64,000 nt of DNA from Devosia sp. XK-2 (GCF_037113415.1 NZ_CP146608.1:1632501-1696500), one strand, 5' to 3'. Positions 1 to 10,733 are shown, counted from the stretch's first letter. Program-made: numbers and translations. Notes: generated from the sequence alone by a model not told the origin.

Positions 1-1182
1 CGCGAGCTGGATTTCGCCGAAGGCGACCCGTTCAACCGTTCCATGGTTATTCGTGGCCGCGATAGGATCGATGCACTTGGATATTTCTCCAAGATCGATA
101 TTTCGACTGCACCTGGTTCCTCGCCGGACAAGGTCGTGCTCAACATCAATGTGGTGGAAAGCTCGACGGGTGAATATGGTGCCACGGCGGGCTATTCGAC
201 CTCCGACGGCATCCTGGGCGAACTGTCGCTGACCGAACGTAACTTCCTTGGTCGCGGCCAATATCTGCGCGCCGCCATCGGGGCCTCGACATCGGGCCGC
301 ACGTTCGATTTCTCGTTCACCGAGCCGCGCTTCATGGGCCTCAAGGTGTCCGCGGGTGTCGATGCATATCATCGCATCAACGACGAAACCTCGACCAGCT
401 TCTACGGCAGCCAGGTTACGGGCGGGCAGCTTCGCGTCGGCGTGCCGCTGACCAGCGCCCTCAATGCTCAGTTCTTTGGCGGCCTTGAACACAAGGTTAT
501 CAAGGATGATAATCCGGATGACTCTGCGCTTGTGGCGAATGGTCAGGAGTTCAACAAGGCTTTTGTTGGCTACACCCTGACCTGGAACGGTGTCGACGAC
601 GTCAAGAACCCGACCGAAGGTCTCTATGCCACCTTCACCCAGCAATATATCGGCTGGGATCACAATCTGCTGCGCAGCGAGGCGCGCGCTCGCTACTTCG
701 TGCCCCTCATTCCCGATAGTGGCGTCGTCGCCAGCGTTCGTGGCCAGGCGGGCATTGTGAACAGCGTCAATGGCGGTTCGGTCCATTCGGTGGAAGCATT
801 CACACCGGGCTCGCAGTTGATCCGTGGTTTCGCGAGCAGGGGCTTTGGTCCGCGGCTGGCCAGCGGCGAATATGTCGGCACGACGATGTTTGCCGGCATT
901 TCGGGCGAGATCGAGTTCCCAATTCCTGGCCTGCCGGAGAATTATGGTCTGAGCGGCGCGGTCTGGGCCGATGCGGCGTGGATCGGCGACAGCAGCAACA
1001 TCCTTGGCGGTGGCGGTGCTGTGGCAACCAGCAATGATCAGCCCTGGCGGACCTCGGTTGGCGCTTCGCTGATTTGGGACTCGCCATTCGGCCCGCTGCG
1101 TGGCGACTTCGCTCACGTGTTGAACAAGTCGACCGACGATCGCACGCAGCTGTTCCAGTTCACTATTTCGACCCTGCTTTAG
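1..1182 (+). CDS. bamA: Outer membrane protein assembly factor BamA, C-terminal part (5' end outside window)
   Basis: The reading frame is open from base 1 and ends with TAG, so this is the 3' part of a longer gene. It encodes the end of a POTRA domain followed by the Omp85 beta-barrel, including the RGF segment (LIRGFASRGFGPR) typical of BamA barrels and the GAVWADAAW strand. BamA inserts beta-barrel proteins into the outer membrane. It is followed by lpxD, the usual alphaproteobacterial order. The protein ends in Leu-Leu rather than the C-terminal aromatic residue usual for outer membrane barrels. Family assignment is firm; the missing N-terminus cannot be judged. Confidence 0.95.
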   Translation, partial: RELDFAEGDPFNRSMVIRGRDRIDALGYFSKIDISTAPGSSPDKVVLNINVVESSTGEYGATAGYSTSDGILGELSLTERNFLGRGQYLRAAIGASTSGRTFDFSFTEPRFMGLKVSAGVDAYHRINDETSTSFYGSQVTGGQLRVGVPLTSALNAQFFGGLEHKVIKDDNPDDSALVANGQEFNKAFVGYTLTWNGVDDVKNPTEGLYATFTQQYIGWDHNLLRSEARARYFVPLIPDSGVVASVRGQAGIVNSVNGGSVHSVEAFTPGSQLIRGFASRGFGPRLASGEYVGTTMFAGISGEIEFPIPGLPENYGLSGAVWADAAWIGDSSNILGGGGAVATSNDQPWRTSVGASLIWDSPFGPLRGDFAHVLNKSTDDRTQLFQFTISTLL

Positions 1183-1209
1183 ACCGGTCGTTTTCGAAAT
1201 CGAGTTTGG

Positions 1210-1235
1210 AGCCGCGGGGCGGTAGCGCCGCGGCT
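1210..1235 (+). terminator. GC-rich hairpin between bamA and lpxD
   Basis: AGCCGCGG and CCGCGGCT form an 8-bp stem with a 10-nt loop, followed by a broken T-rich stretch. It could be a weak terminator or an mRNA-stabilising hairpin between bamA and lpxD. The missing T-run makes strong termination unlikely. Confidence 0.35.
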
Positions 1236-1255
1236 TCATTTGTTTAAGTGGCATC

Positions 1256-2284
1256 ATGGTCGACACCCGTTTTCATCGCTTTGCCGGTCCGCTGACTTTG
1301 GGTGCTTTGCTGGCCCAGATCGGTCAGTCCGGCCTGGCGGAGAGCCTCGCCAATTCGGCGCTTGTCATTTCCGGTGTTGCCGAGCTGGAATTGGCCGGGC
1401 CGGGCGACCTGGCTCTTGCAGCGCAGGCCGGCTACGCCGAGCAGTTGCGGGGCACCTCGGCCGGCGCGGTTCTCGTTTCTCCGGCATTGCGGGATGAGGT
1501 TCCCGATGGGTGCGTCGCTCTGGTAGTAGACAAGCCACACAATGTCTTTGCCGACATTCTTGATGCGCTTTATCCATCCAGCACACGATCGATAATCGCT
1601 GCGGGGCGTGAGGATTTGGGTGCCCCTGTCTTTGAGCGCGACGTGACGCTGGGCACCAATGTGGTCGTCGGCGCCGGTGTCGAGATCGGCCGCGGCACGG
1701 TGATCGGTGCCAACACGGTTATTGGAGCGGGCGTCACCATTGGCCGGAATTGCGTGATAGCCGCCAATTGCACCATTGATTGTGCGCATCTTGGCAACGA
1801 GGTTGTCCTGCATTCGGGCGTGCGCATCGGCACCGAGGGTTTCGGTTGGCTCGATTTTGGACAGTCCAATCGCAAGATTCCGCAATTGGGGCGCGTCATT
1901 ATCCAGGATCATGTCGAAATCGGTGCCAATAGCACCGTCGATCGTGGCGCCCTTGGCGACACGGTTCTGGGCGAGGGCACCAAGATCGATAATCTGGTCC
2001 AAATCGGCCATAACTGCCGGATCGGGCGCAATTGCCTGATCGCCGCCATGAGCGGATTGTCCGGTTCGACCATCCTTGGCGATGGCGTGCTGATGGGTGG
2101 CGGCGTGGGCACGTCGGGGCACCTCAGCATTGGTGCCGGCTCTGTCATTCATGGTCGCGCAGCCGTGACCAAGGACTGGCCGGCCGGTTCCAAGCTTGCT
2201 GGCGCTCCGGCGCAGGATATAAGAGAATTTTGGCGTGAACTCGCCGTTGTGCGGAAACTGTCGAAGGGGGAGAAGCGGGGATGA
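1256..2284 (+). CDS. lpxD: UDP-3-O-(3-hydroxyacyl)glucosamine N-acyltransferase LpxD
   Basis: 342 aa, the usual length. It adds the N-linked hydroxyacyl chain in the third step of lipid A synthesis in the cytoplasm. An N-terminal uridine-binding domain (about 1-110) precedes a left-handed beta-helix of hexapeptide repeats (about 125-300, many I/V-G-x-x-x-x-I turns). The catalytic histidine is probably H252 in QIGHNC. The stop overlaps the fabZ start (ATGA), so the two are translationally coupled. The ribosome binding site before the ATG is weak, perhaps because of read-through from bamA. Confidence 0.96.
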   Translation: MVDTRFHRFAGPLTLGALLAQIGQSGLAESLANSALVISGVAELELAGPGDLALAAQAGYAEQLRGTSAGAVLVSPALRDEVPDGCVALVVDKPHNVFADILDALYPSSTRSIIAAGREDLGAPVFERDVTLGTNVVVGAGVEIGRGTVIGANTVIGAGVTIGRNCVIAANCTIDCAHLGNEVVLHSGVRIGTEGFGWLDFGQSNRKIPQLGRVIIQDHVEIGANSTVDRGALGDTVLGEGTKIDNLVQIGHNCRIGRNCLIAAMSGLSGSTILGDGVLMGGGVGTSGHLSIGAGSVIHGRAAVTKDWPAGSKLAGAPAQDIREFWRELAVVRKLSKGEKRG

Positions 2285-2754
2285 ATGAAACCGCCGCCGT
2301 CACCGAACTCAATGCCATGAACATTGCCGAGATACTCGAGGCATTGCCGCATCGGTATCCCTTCCTGATGATAGACAAAATCATCGATATCAACGGCGAC
2401 GAATCCGCAGTTGGCATCAAGAACGTTACGTTCAATGAGCCCATCTTTCTGGGCCACTTTCCGAACAATCCGATTTTCCCCGGTGTGCTGATCATCGAAG
2501 GCATGGCCCAGACGGCCGGCGCGATTGTGATCAAGCACGATTCCACCGGCGGCCGGAAAAACATCGTGCTGATGCTGGGCGTGGACAATGCCCGCTTCCG
2601 CAAGCCCGCGGGACCTGGCGATACCATCGAATTCCACATTTCCAAGATGCACCGCCGCCGCAATGTCGGGCGGTACGAGGCCAAGGCCAAGGTCAATGGC
2701 ACGATCATAGCCGAGGCCGAAATCACCGCGATGATCGTCGGGGCCGAAGCGTGA
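2281..2754 (+). CDS. fabZ: 3-hydroxyacyl-[ACP] dehydratase FabZ
   Basis: 157 aa hot-dog fold dehydratase that removes water from 3-hydroxyacyl-ACP in fatty acid elongation, drawing on the same acyl pool as LpxA and LpxD. Family motifs are clear: PHRYPFLMID near residue 24, and the active-site block LGHFPNNPIFPG with H59 and E73 as the expected catalytic pair. It overlaps lpxD upstream (ATGA) and lpxA downstream (GTGA), a compact lipid A/fatty acid operon. Confidence 0.97.
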   Translation: MNETAAVTELNAMNIAEILEALPHRYPFLMIDKIIDINGDESAVGIKNVTFNEPIFLGHFPNNPIFPGVLIIEGMAQTAGAIVIKHDSTGGRKNIVLMLGVDNARFRKPAGPGDTIEFHISKMHRRRNVGRYEAKAKVNGTIIAEAEITAMIVGAEA

Positions 2755-3557
2755 CAGCCCCGGTTGTTCACCCCACGGCAATTGTTGCTGATGGGGCGAA
2801 GCTGGGCGACGGGGTCAAAATCGGCCCTTACAGCATCGTTGGCAGCAATGTTGTGCTTGGCGACAATGTGGAGCTGGTCTCCCACGCTGTCGTTGAGGGC
2901 AACACGTCCATCGGGCCGGGAAGCCGCATATTTCCATTCGCCTCAATCGGTCATGAACCGCAGGATCTCAAGTTTCACGGCGAGAATTCGCGCCTCGAGA
3001 TCGGTGCGAATTGTACGATCCGGGAATCGGTCACGATCAACCCGGGCACCGAGGGCGGCGGCATGCTGACCAGGATCGGCGACAATTGCCTGATCATGGC
3101 CAGCGCCCATGTCGCGCACGATGTCGTCGTGGGCAATAATGTGGTGATCACCAATTATGTTGGTATTGCCGGGCACTGTCATATCGGCGACTTCGTCCGA
3201 TTTGGCGGCACTTGTGTTGTTCATCAGTTCACGCGTATTGGCGCGCATGCCTTCATTGGTGCTCAATCCATGGTAGATGGCGACGTCATTCCTTATGGCA
3301 TGGCCGTCGGCAACCGCGCGAGCTTGACCGGACTCAACCTGATTGGCCTGAAGCGCCGGGGCTTTGAGCGCGAAGCCATTCACCGCCTGCGCGCCGCCTA
3401 TCGACAGATTTTTGCAAGCGAAGGGACACTGCGCGAACGCGTTGAAGACGCAGCGGAAATCTTCCGCGATGACGCTCTGGTCCAGGACGTTGTTCGCTTC
3501 ATAGCCGATGCCCAGGACCGGCCTATCCTGCTGCCGCGCAACGGCCACGAGGTCTAG
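2751..3557 (+). CDS. lpxA: Acyl-ACP:UDP-N-acetylglucosamine O-acyltransferase LpxA
   Basis: 268 aa. It catalyses the first, reversible acylation of UDP-GlcNAc in lipid A synthesis. Hexapeptide beta-helix repeats fill residues 1-190; the catalytic base is H123 in HVAHD; the C-terminal helical domain (KRRGFEREAIHRLR) is typical of LpxA. The GTG start overlaps the fabZ stop as GTGA. In Rhizobium and Brucella the next gene is usually lpxI (DUF1009); here lpxB starts 36 nt downstream, so lpxI is not in the cluster. Confidence 0.97.
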   Translation: MTAPVVHPTAIVADGAKLGDGVKIGPYSIVGSNVVLGDNVELVSHAVVEGNTSIGPGSRIFPFASIGHEPQDLKFHGENSRLEIGANCTIRESVTINPGTEGGGMLTRIGDNCLIMASAHVAHDVVVGNNVVITNYVGIAGHCHIGDFVRFGGTCVVHQFTRIGAHAFIGAQSMVDGDVIPYGMAVGNRASLTGLNLIGLKRRGFEREAIHRLRAAYRQIFASEGTLRERVEDAAEIFRDDALVQDVVRFIADAQDRPILLPRNGHEV

Positions 3558-3593
3558 AACAGGGCAAGCAGCCGCCCGATTTTTGGAACAGCC

Positions 3594-4727
3594 ATGAGCG
3601 AGACGCTCCGCCTTTTCGTGCTTGCTGGAGAACCGTCCGGGGATCGCATAGCGGCCGATCTGGTGGCGCGCCTGCGCGGTAAGGTGGCGCTGGATCTGTC
3701 CGGCGTGGGTGGCGATGAACTGGCGGGGCAGGGGCTCAATTCGCTCTTTCCCATGTCCGATCTGGCGGTCATGGGCGTCACAGACGTTTTGCTGAACCTG
3801 CCGCGGCTGCTTTTAAGGCTTGAGCAGACGGCGCGCGCCATTCTGGCGGCCAATCCCCATATTGTCGTACTGGTCGACGCCCAGGATTTTTCGCGCTTGC
3901 TGGCCGCCCGCCTGCGCAAACGGGGTTATGCCGGCCGGCTGATCCTTTATGTGGCGCCCTCCGTCTGGGCCCGCAATCCAGAACGCGCCGGCCGTTTAAA
4001 GCCGCTATTCGATGCGGTTCTGGCCGTGCTGCCGTTCGAACCTGCCGTTATGGAGCGATTGGGCGGACCGCCGACCTATTATGTCGGTCATCCGGCCCTC
4101 AGCGAAGCGCTGACCGCCCGCACCGCGCCTGATCGGGGAGCCGTCTTGTTGCTGCCGGGGAGCAGGAACGGGGAATTGCGCCGTCATCTGCCGGTCCTGG
4201 CGTCCATTGCCAAAGCGCTAGCGGCCCGCAGCGAGGTGACTGAACTGGTTATTCCCACGCTGCCCAGGCTGTGTGATCGGCTGGTGCAGGAAACCGCCGA
4301 TTGGCCAGTGCCCGTGCGCATCGAAGAGAACAGACCCGCCCGGAAAGCGCTTTATGCCGATGCCATGGCCGCGATCTGCGTATCCGGCACGGTGACCCTG
4401 GAATTGGCGCTTGCCCGGGTGCCAATGTTGGTTGTCTATGCGTTGGACGGCCATCAGGCGCGTATATTCGCCAAGCTCGGCCGGCCTCCAGTGTCCCTAC
4501 CGAATATCGTTCTGGATCGGCCGGTGGTGCCCGAAATGGTCGAGGCGCCACTGGATGCGGGCCGAGCCAGCGCTGCAGCTCTCAATCTCGTCGCCAACAA
4601 AAAAGCCCGTCAGGACCAGATGGCGGCCTTTGACGAGCTTTACAGCACTATGGAAGCGGGCCTGGCCCCTCATCCTCGTCAGGACCCGGCTGATCGGGTC
4701 CTGCATATTTGGAAGTCCGGCGCTTGA
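3594..4727 (+). CDS. lpxB: Lipid-A-disaccharide synthase LpxB
   Basis: 377 aa GT19-family glycosyltransferase that joins UDP-2,3-diacyl-GlcN and lipid X into the lipid A disaccharide. The N-terminal Rossmann motif VLAGEPSGDRIAADL and the YVAPSVWARNP signature are characteristic. It is the last gene of the lpxD-fabZ-lpxA-lpxB run and is convergent with gltA, 13 nt from its end. Its substrate needs a UDP-2,3-diacylglucosamine hydrolase, for which no gene (lpxI, lpxH or lpxG) is visible in this window. Confidence 0.96.
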   Translation: MSETLRLFVLAGEPSGDRIAADLVARLRGKVALDLSGVGGDELAGQGLNSLFPMSDLAVMGVTDVLLNLPRLLLRLEQTARAILAANPHIVVLVDAQDFSRLLAARLRKRGYAGRLILYVAPSVWARNPERAGRLKPLFDAVLAVLPFEPAVMERLGGPPTYYVGHPALSEALTARTAPDRGAVLLLPGSRNGELRRHLPVLASIAKALAARSEVTELVIPTLPRLCDRLVQETADWPVPVRIEENRPARKALYADAMAAICVSGTVTLELALARVPMLVVYALDGHQARIFAKLGRPPVSLPNIVLDRPVVPEMVEAPLDAGRASAAALNLVANKKARQDQMAAFDELYSTMEAGLAPHPRQDPADRVLHIWKSGA

Positions 4728-4740
4728 CCGGAAAACTGCC

Positions 4741-6030
4741 TCAACGCTCGCTGATCGGCGAATAGTCGCGGGCGACGGCGCCATTGTAGAGCTGACGCGG
4801 ACGGCCAATCTTCTTCTGCGGGTCGCCGATCATTTCTTTCCACTGGCTGATCCAGCCCACGGTACGGGCCACCGCAAACAACACGGTGAACATCGAGGTC
4901 GGGAAGCCGATCGCATCCAGGATTACGCCCGAATAGAAGTCCACATTTGGGTAGAGCTTGCGATCGATGAAGTACTGGTCTTCCAGCGCAATGCGCTCAA
5001 GTTCCTGAGCAACCTGCAGCGTTGGGTTATTATGGACGCCTAGGATCTCCAGCACTTCCTTGGCCGTCTGCTGCATGACCTTGGCGCGCGGGTCGAAGTT
5101 CTTGTAGACGCGGTGACCAAAGCCCATCAGGCGGAACGGGTCGTTCTTATCCTTGGCACGCGCGATGAATTCGGGGATGCGATCGACGGTGCCGATCTCG
5201 CGCAGCATGTTGAGGCATGCCTCATTGGCGCCACCATGCGCCGGTCCCCATAGGCAGGCCACACCAGCGGCGATACAGGCAAAGGGGTTGGCGTCGGACG
5301 ATCCCGATAGGCGCACCGTCGAGGTCGACGCGTTCTGCTCGTGGTCTGCATGAAGCGTGAAGATCAGATCCATGGCGCGGGCGATCTTGGGATTGACCTT
5401 GTATTCCTCGGCCGGGACCGAGAAGCACATATGCAGGAAGTTCGCCGCGTAATCGAGGTCGTTGCGCGGATAGACGAAAGGCTGCCCCACCGAGTATTTA
5501 TATGCCATGGCCGCGATGGTCGGCATTTTGGCGATCATGCGTATCGAGGCGATCTCGCGCTGCTGCGGGTCGTTGATATCGGTCGAGTCATGGTAGAAGG
5601 CGGCCATGGCGCCGACCACGCCGGTCATGACGGCCATAGGATGCGCGTCGCGACGGAACCCGCGGAAGAAATAGTGCATCTGCTCATGCACCATGGTGTG
5701 CCGCGTCACCAGTTGCTCGAATTCCTTGAACTGGGTCTGCGTCGGCAATTCGCCATAGAGCAGCAGGTAGCAGACTTCCAGATAGCTCGACTTTTCCGCC
5801 AGTTGTTCAATCGGATAGCCGCGGTAGAGCAATTCACCTTTGTCGCCGTCAATATAGGTGATGGCGCTGTCGCAGGCAGCCGTTGAGGTAAAGCCCGGAT
5901 CGTAGGTGAACAGGCCCGTCTTGGCATAGAGCGAACGGATATCCATCACATCCGGTCCCACCGAACCACTCAATATGGGGAATTCGTGGGTCTGGTCTCC
6001 GATGACGAGTTTGGCGACTTTTTCGGTCAT
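4741..6030 (-). CDS. gltA: Citrate synthase (type II, hexameric-type)
   Basis: 429 aa from the chosen ATG (MTEKVAKLV), preceded by AGGAGAG at good spacing; a longer in-frame ORF up to 6081 lacks this support. Condenses oxaloacetate and acetyl-CoA at entry to the TCA cycle. The active-site block [13 protein letters not shown] and the histidine-bearing AHGGANE region are present. The lpxB-gltA-gltX neighbourhood is conserved in many Hyphomicrobiales. Confidence 0.97.
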   Translation of the reverse strand: MTEKVAKLVIGDQTHEFPILSGSVGPDVMDIRSLYAKTGLFTYDPGFTSTAACDSAITYIDGDKGELLYRGYPIEQLAEKSSYLEVCYLLLYGELPTQTQFKEFEQLVTRHTMVHEQMHYFFRGFRRDAHPMAVMTGVVGAMAAFYHDSTDINDPQQREIASIRMIAKMPTIAAMAYKYSVGQPFVYPRNDLDYAANFLHMCFSVPAEEYKVNPKIARAMDLIFTLHADHEQNASTSTVRLSGSSDANPFACIAAGVACLWGPAHGGANEACLNMLREIGTVDRIPEFIARAKDKNDPFRLMGFGHRVYKNFDPRAKVMQQTAKEVLEILGVHNNPTLQVAQELERIALEDQYFIDRKLYPNVDFYSGVILDAIGFPTSMFTVLFAVARTVGWISQWKEMIGDPQKKIGRPRQLYNGAVARDYSPISER

Positions 6031-6213
6031 TGAGCTCTCCTCGCTTCGCCCCTTCCACCCGCAGGAAAGGATAGGAAACACGGGTCCGGGGCCGACGCCT
6101 TGGAAGCGCCGATTTTCCCGACGAGAGGTATCAGGTCTTGCCTACAGCAAGCAACTGATAGGTGAGCATGGCTTATCCATCTGACAGTCTTGCGAACGAG
6201 CCAAGCGAGGCCT

Positions 6214-7629
6214 TCAACGTCCGACCTGATCACCAATCCTGGCAAGGCTCTCTTCTCTTCCGATTAGCACCATTACCTCGAAAATCCCCGGAGAAACGGT
6301 GCGTCCGGTGAGTGCTGCACGCAAAGGTTGTGCCAATTTGCCTAGTTTAAGACCCTTCTCCTCGGCCAGCGCGCGCATGGCCGCATCGATGGCCGGCACT
6401 GACCAATCGGCAAGACCCCCTAACGTATCGGCAACACCCCTGAGCGCCAGACGCGCGTCCTCCGTCAACAAAGCGGCCGCCTTGTCATCCGGCTGAATCG
6501 GGCGCAGCGCATAGATGAACTGTGCCAGGTCGATCAGCTCAAGCACGGTCTTTGCCCGCGGCTGCAATTCGGGCAGGGCGGCCAGGACGATATTGTGGTT
6601 GGCCAAAAGGCCCTTGGCGTCGTCTTCCCGGCCCACTTCCTGCGCGGTTTCGACCATCACGTCATAGAGGTAGGAGGGATCAGCCTCGCGGATATAGTGG
6701 CCGTTGATATTCTCGAGCTTGACGAAGTCGAAGCGCGCGGCACCTTTGTTGAGAGCCTCCAGGCTGAACCATTCGACCATCTGTTCGGTGGAGAAGATTT
6801 CGTCGTCGCCGTGGCTCCAGCCCAAGCGTGCCAGATAATTGCGCAAGGCCGCAGGCAGGTAACCCATCTGCCGGTAGGCCTCGACGCCCAGCGCACCATG
6901 ACGCTTGGAGAGCTTCGCGCCGTCCGGCCCATGAATAAGCGGAATATGCGCCATCTCCGGCACATCCCAGCCCATGGCATTGTAGATGATGATCTGCCGC
7001 GCCGCATTGGTCAGGTGGTCGTCGCCGCGAATGATGTGGGTCACGCCCATATCGTGGTCGTCCACCACCACTGCATGCATATAGGTCGGTGTTCCATCGG
7101 AGCGCAGGATAATGAAATCGTCCAGATTCTCGGTCTTGAACACGACCTCGCCCTGGACGTGGTCGCGCACCACGATCTCACCCGTCAGCGGCGCTTTGAT
7201 CCGGATAACCGGCTTGATGTCGGCTGGCGCCTCGGAGGGGTCGCGGTCACGCCAATACCCGTTATAGCGGGGCGGCTTGCCGGCAGCGCGCGCTTCCTCC
7301 CGCATTTGTTCCAACTCCTGCGGCGAGCAATAGCAATAATAGGCGTGCCCCATTTTCACCAGTTCGTGGGCAACCTCGGCGTGGCGAGCCGCACGCGCAA
7401 ACTGGCTGATCGGTTCACCCTCCCAGTCGAGACCAAGCCATTTTAGCCCGTCGATCAGCGCGGTGACCGCTGCCTCGGTAGACCGCTCGCGGTCGGTATC
7501 TTCGATGCGCAGCAGCATTTTGCCGCCCTTGTTCTGCGCATAGGCCCAGCTGAACAGGGCCGTGCGCGCACCGCCAATGTGCAGATAGCCGGTGGGAGAG
7601 GGGGCAAAACGGGTGACGACCTGGGACAT
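6214..7629 (-). CDS. gltX: Glutamyl-tRNA synthetase
   Basis: 471 aa class I synthetase charging tRNA-Glu. HIGH-like motif [11 protein letters not shown] lies near residue 12 and the KMSKS-like KLSKRHG in the middle. The start [14 protein letters not shown] is chosen because family proteins begin exactly here; the upstream in-frame extension runs into the divergent comEC gene and has low-complexity composition. Alphaproteobacteria often carry two GltX paralogues; whether this one is discriminating cannot be told. Confidence 0.95.
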   Translation of the reverse strand: MSQVVTRFAPSPTGYLHIGGARTALFSWAYAQNKGGKMLLRIEDTDRERSTEAAVTALIDGLKWLGLDWEGEPISQFARAARHAEVAHELVKMGHAYYCYCSPQELEQMREEARAAGKPPRYNGYWRDRDPSEAPADIKPVIRIKAPLTGEIVVRDHVQGEVVFKTENLDDFIILRSDGTPTYMHAVVVDDHDMGVTHIIRGDDHLTNAARQIIIYNAMGWDVPEMAHIPLIHGPDGAKLSKRHGALGVEAYRQMGYLPAALRNYLARLGWSHGDDEIFSTEQMVEWFSLEALNKGAARFDFVKLENINGHYIREADPSYLYDVMVETAQEVGREDDAKGLLANHNIVLAALPELQPRAKTVLELIDLAQFIYALRPIQPDDKAAALLTEDARLALRGVADTLGGLADWSVPAIDAAMRALAEEKGLKLGKLAQPLRAALTGRTVSPGIFEVMVLIGREESLARIGDQVGR

Positions 7630-7702
7630 TGTAACCGGAAGGATTTGAGGAATTGCGGGCCGTGTGTAGCATAGGCGGGCTTGAGCGCAAGGGCGGGGGC
7701 GC

Positions 7703-9847
7703 ATGGGGGCAGGGCAAAGACCGTTTGGGGACGCGTCCGGACTGGCCGGATGGCGGCGCATGCCCCGGCGCGATGGGCAATGGGCGGTCGACCGACCAGC
7801 GGTGATTGCTGGACTTGTCGACGCGATGCATCGTGCCATCGAGTATCGTCGGCTCTTTGTCCTTCTGCCGTTTTCAATGATCTTTGGGCTGATCTCCTAC
7901 GCCGCCCTCCCCAGCGAGCCGCATCCCTATCTGCTGGTTATGGGGACTGCGGCCTGTGTTGCCGTGCTGGGCCTGGCTCTCGCCAGGCGGGCCTTGCCCG
8001 TCTTCAGGTCTGCTACTCAATTGCTGGCGTTCTGGCTGGGATTTTGCCTACTGCCTCTGCACGGTCTGGTCTTGGGCACACCCATGCTGCTCTATCCGGC
8101 CTATGGCATCTATGAGGCGCAGGTTGACGAAATCCTGTCCTCCAATCCAGGCGTTACTCGGGTCATCGCGTCAAAGCTGGTCCCCGTGGAGGACGCAAAG
8201 CCGGTCCCCATCCGTCGTGCCCGCATTGTGGTGGCCGCGGACCTTCGCCTTATGCCTGGCGACCGCTTGCGCGCGCCCCTGCGCCTGGCTCCGGTGCCGG
8301 GACCAATTCTGCCTGGCGCGCATGATAGCCAATTTCACTCCTACTTCGCCGGTGTGGGCGCCTTTGGCGCGACCACCGGCCGCGTTGAGATCATCGCCGC
8401 AGATGAGACGCTCAGCCTTGATCGGCTCGTGCAGGGGCTGCGTGATCACATCGGCGACCGCGTAGATGCCACGCTGAATGGCCAAACCGCCGCCATCGGC
8501 AAGGCCATGGTAGTGGGCGATCAGGCCGATATCGCTAATGGGACCCGCGAGATCATGGCCGCCTCGGGTCTGGCGCATATCTATTCGATCTCTGGCCTGC
8601 ACCTCTCGATTGTTGCCGGCGGCATATTCTGGCTCTTGCGGCTTGCCCTGGCCTCGGTCCCGGCTTTGGTGGCCTGGCCAGTTAAGCAGATTGCAGCACT
8701 GGTCGGCATCGTCGCGGCATTTCTATACCTCCTCCTGGCCGGCGGTCTCGACAATGTCCCAGCATTCCGGTCGACGCTCATGCTGGTGCTGATATTCGGC
8801 GCCGTCTTGGCCGGACGACAGGCGCTGACCATGCGCAATGTCGCGATCGCAGCGATCGTGATCATCCTGATCGACCCGGCCAGCGTCTTCCGGCCCAGTT
8901 TCCAGCTCTCTTTCGCCGCCGTCGTCGGACTGATTGGCATCTACGAAATGCCGCGCCCGCATCCGCCTGCTCGATCAGGCCGGCTGGCCCGCATTGGTGG
9001 CGTCATACTCGCTACAGCCTGGACCAGCCTGATCGCCGGCCTGGCCACTCTTTTGTTCTCGGCCTATCATTTTCAGCAGACCGCGCCGCTGGGTGTTCTG
9101 GGCAATGTGCTCGCCTTGCCCTTTGTCAGCCTGGTCATCATGCCATTCGGGGTGCTGTCCGTGCTGGCCATGCCCTTGGGCCTGGAAGCGCCATGCCTGC
9201 AAGCCATGGGTTGGGGCATAGACCGTATGGTTGATATCGCCGAACTGGTCGCGGGCTGGAGTTTGGGCTGGACCGGTAACCCCTTGCTTGCGCAATGGAC
9301 GCTTATTGCTGGTCTCGTGGCCTTGGCCTGGTTCGCGTTTCTCGACGGCCGGTGGCGCTTGCTTGGTCCTGTTTTGGCGCTTCCCGTCGTTCTGTCGCTC
9401 GGCCTGGAGCAGCGGCCGGATATCCTCATCGCCGACAGCACCCAGGCCATCGCCATGCGCGATGGGGATGGTATGGCCTTGGTGGCCGGGCGGCTCGGCA
9501 GCTTCGCGGTCGACGTCTGGAGCGACCATTTTCAAACCGCGATAGCCGCCCAGCACCCTTTGGCCCGATGCGACAGCCTGGGCTGTGTCGTTGCCGAAGA
9601 ACGCTTTAGCGTCGCCATTGTGCGCAATGCTTCGGCCTTTGCAGAGGATTGCGGCCGGCATGATCTGCTGATTGCCCGCATATACCCGCCGCAATATTGC
9701 TTCGCGGCTGGCGCTGTCATCGGCCCGCGGCAGCTTGCAGACGGTGGCGTACACTGGCTGACCTGGGACGAGGGGGCAGGGCAGTTCGACATTCGCCCGG
9801 CCATTTCCTCACTGGCGCGGCCATGGCGTCTGGCGCGGCGGCCATAG
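7703..9847 (+). CDS. comEC: ComEC/Rec2-family DNA-uptake channel protein
   Basis: 714 aa polytopic inner-membrane protein. It contains the N-terminal DUF4131-like region (about 45-240), then the Competence domain with the typical [20 protein letters not shown] block (about 280-300) and many hydrophobic helices up to about 560. The C-terminal part keeps only a degenerate, histidine-poor remnant of the metallo-beta-lactamase domain. ComEC conducts single-stranded DNA across the membrane in transformation. The start is uncertain: an in-frame ATG at 7826 (MHRAIEYRR) is an alternative. Divergent from gltX, convergent with the SMP-30 gene. Confidence 0.88.
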   Translation: MGAGQRPFGDASGLAGWRRMPRRDGQWAVDRPAVIAGLVDAMHRAIEYRRLFVLLPFSMIFGLISYAALPSEPHPYLLVMGTAACVAVLGLALARRALPVFRSATQLLAFWLGFCLLPLHGLVLGTPMLLYPAYGIYEAQVDEILSSNPGVTRVIASKLVPVEDAKPVPIRRARIVVAADLRLMPGDRLRAPLRLAPVPGPILPGAHDSQFHSYFAGVGAFGATTGRVEIIAADETLSLDRLVQGLRDHIGDRVDATLNGQTAAIGKAMVVGDQADIANGTREIMAASGLAHIYSISGLHLSIVAGGIFWLLRLALASVPALVAWPVKQIAALVGIVAAFLYLLLAGGLDNVPAFRSTLMLVLIFGAVLAGRQALTMRNVAIAAIVIILIDPASVFRPSFQLSFAAVVGLIGIYEMPRPHPPARSGRLARIGGVILATAWTSLIAGLATLLFSAYHFQQTAPLGVLGNVLALPFVSLVIMPFGVLSVLAMPLGLEAPCLQAMGWGIDRMVDIAELVAGWSLGWTGNPLLAQWTLIAGLVALAWFAFLDGRWRLLGPVLALPVVLSLGLEQRPDILIADSTQAIAMRDGDGMALVAGRLGSFAVDVWSDHFQTAIAAQHPLARCDSLGCVVAEERFSVAIVRNASAFAEDCGRHDLLIARIYPPQYCFAAGAVIGPRQLADGGVHWLTWDEGAGQFDIRPAISSLARPWRLARRP

Positions 9848-9857
9848 ACCCCCGCCG

Positions 9858-10733
9858 CTACAGCACAATTGGATATTCTGGTTGCCCCGCCACATCCACA
9901 TCGATGTAGAAGACGCCTCCGGCAACTTTTTCGGCCGCGAGCTGTTCGGCAGACATCGTCTTGTTTGCGGTGGTCAGGAAGAGGCGCTTGAGGTCCTTGC
10001 CGCCGAAAGCAGGGCAGGTGACCTGGCTCACCGGCACCTCGACGATACGGTCAATGGATCCGTCTGGCGCGTAGCGGATCACGCAGGAGCCTCCCCAACG
10101 CGCATTCCAAAGATAGCCCTGGCTATCGACCACAGCGCCGTCGGGATAGCCGCGATGGCCTGAAACATCGGCAAACAGCTCCCATTCACCAATGGGCATG
10201 CCGGTATCAGGATCGGTCGTGCATTTGAGGATTTTCTTGTCCGGCGTATCGGTCCAATAGGCTGTCCGTCCGTCAGGCGAAAAACAGGTCGCGTTGGGTA
10301 TCGCCACATCGGCGAGAATGCGCGTCAGCTTTCCCGCGCGATAATGATAGACCGCGCCTTGCTTGGGACCTTCGTCCTTGACCATCGTCCCGATCCAGAA
10401 GGCGCCCGAAGGATGAACACGGCTGTCATTGGTGCGGTTGGCCGGAATGTCATGCTCGATATCCACCAGGTGGACGATCTCGCCACTCTCGAGATCGAAA
10501 CGCTTCAAGCCGGTTTCACTGGCCAGAACCAATGTGGTCTCATCGACGATGGCCGCCGCTGCGACGATCTCGTCGAAATGCCACTGATTCTCAACCACGC
10601 CATCGGCGCTGGCGGCGAACAGAACGCGATTGTTGATGTCGAACCAGAACAATTGCTGGCGCGCCGCGTGCCAGAAGGGGCCTTCACCTAAGGCGCATTG
10701 GCTATCGATCAATAGCTTTGCCGTATCGGTCAT
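9858..10733 (-). CDS. SMP-30/gluconolactonase/LRE-family sugar lactonase
   Basis: 291 aa six-bladed beta-propeller lactonase. The first-blade motif CALGEGPFWH gives the metal ligand E17; NDSRVHPSGAFWIGTM and GYPDGAVVDSQGYLWNA match the metal-binding Asn/Asp segments of SMP-30 proteins. It hydrolyses aldonolactones, here probably galactonolactone, arabinonolactone or a similar substrate, because it is last in an operon with KDPGal aldolase and KDGal kinase. Its ATG overlaps the aldolase stop (ATGA). Substrate is inferred from context only. Confidence 0.88.
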   Translation of the reverse strand: MTDTAKLLIDSQCALGEGPFWHAARQQLFWFDINNRVLFAASADGVVENQWHFDEIVAAAAIVDETTLVLASETGLKRFDLESGEIVHLVDIEHDIPANRTNDSRVHPSGAFWIGTMVKDEGPKQGAVYHYRAGKLTRILADVAIPNATCFSPDGRTAYWTDTPDKKILKCTTDPDTGMPIGEWELFADVSGHRGYPDGAVVDSQGYLWNARWGGSCVIRYAPDGSIDRIVEVPVSQVTCPAFGGKDLKRLFLTTANKTMSAEQLAAEKVAGGVFYIDVDVAGQPEYPIVL

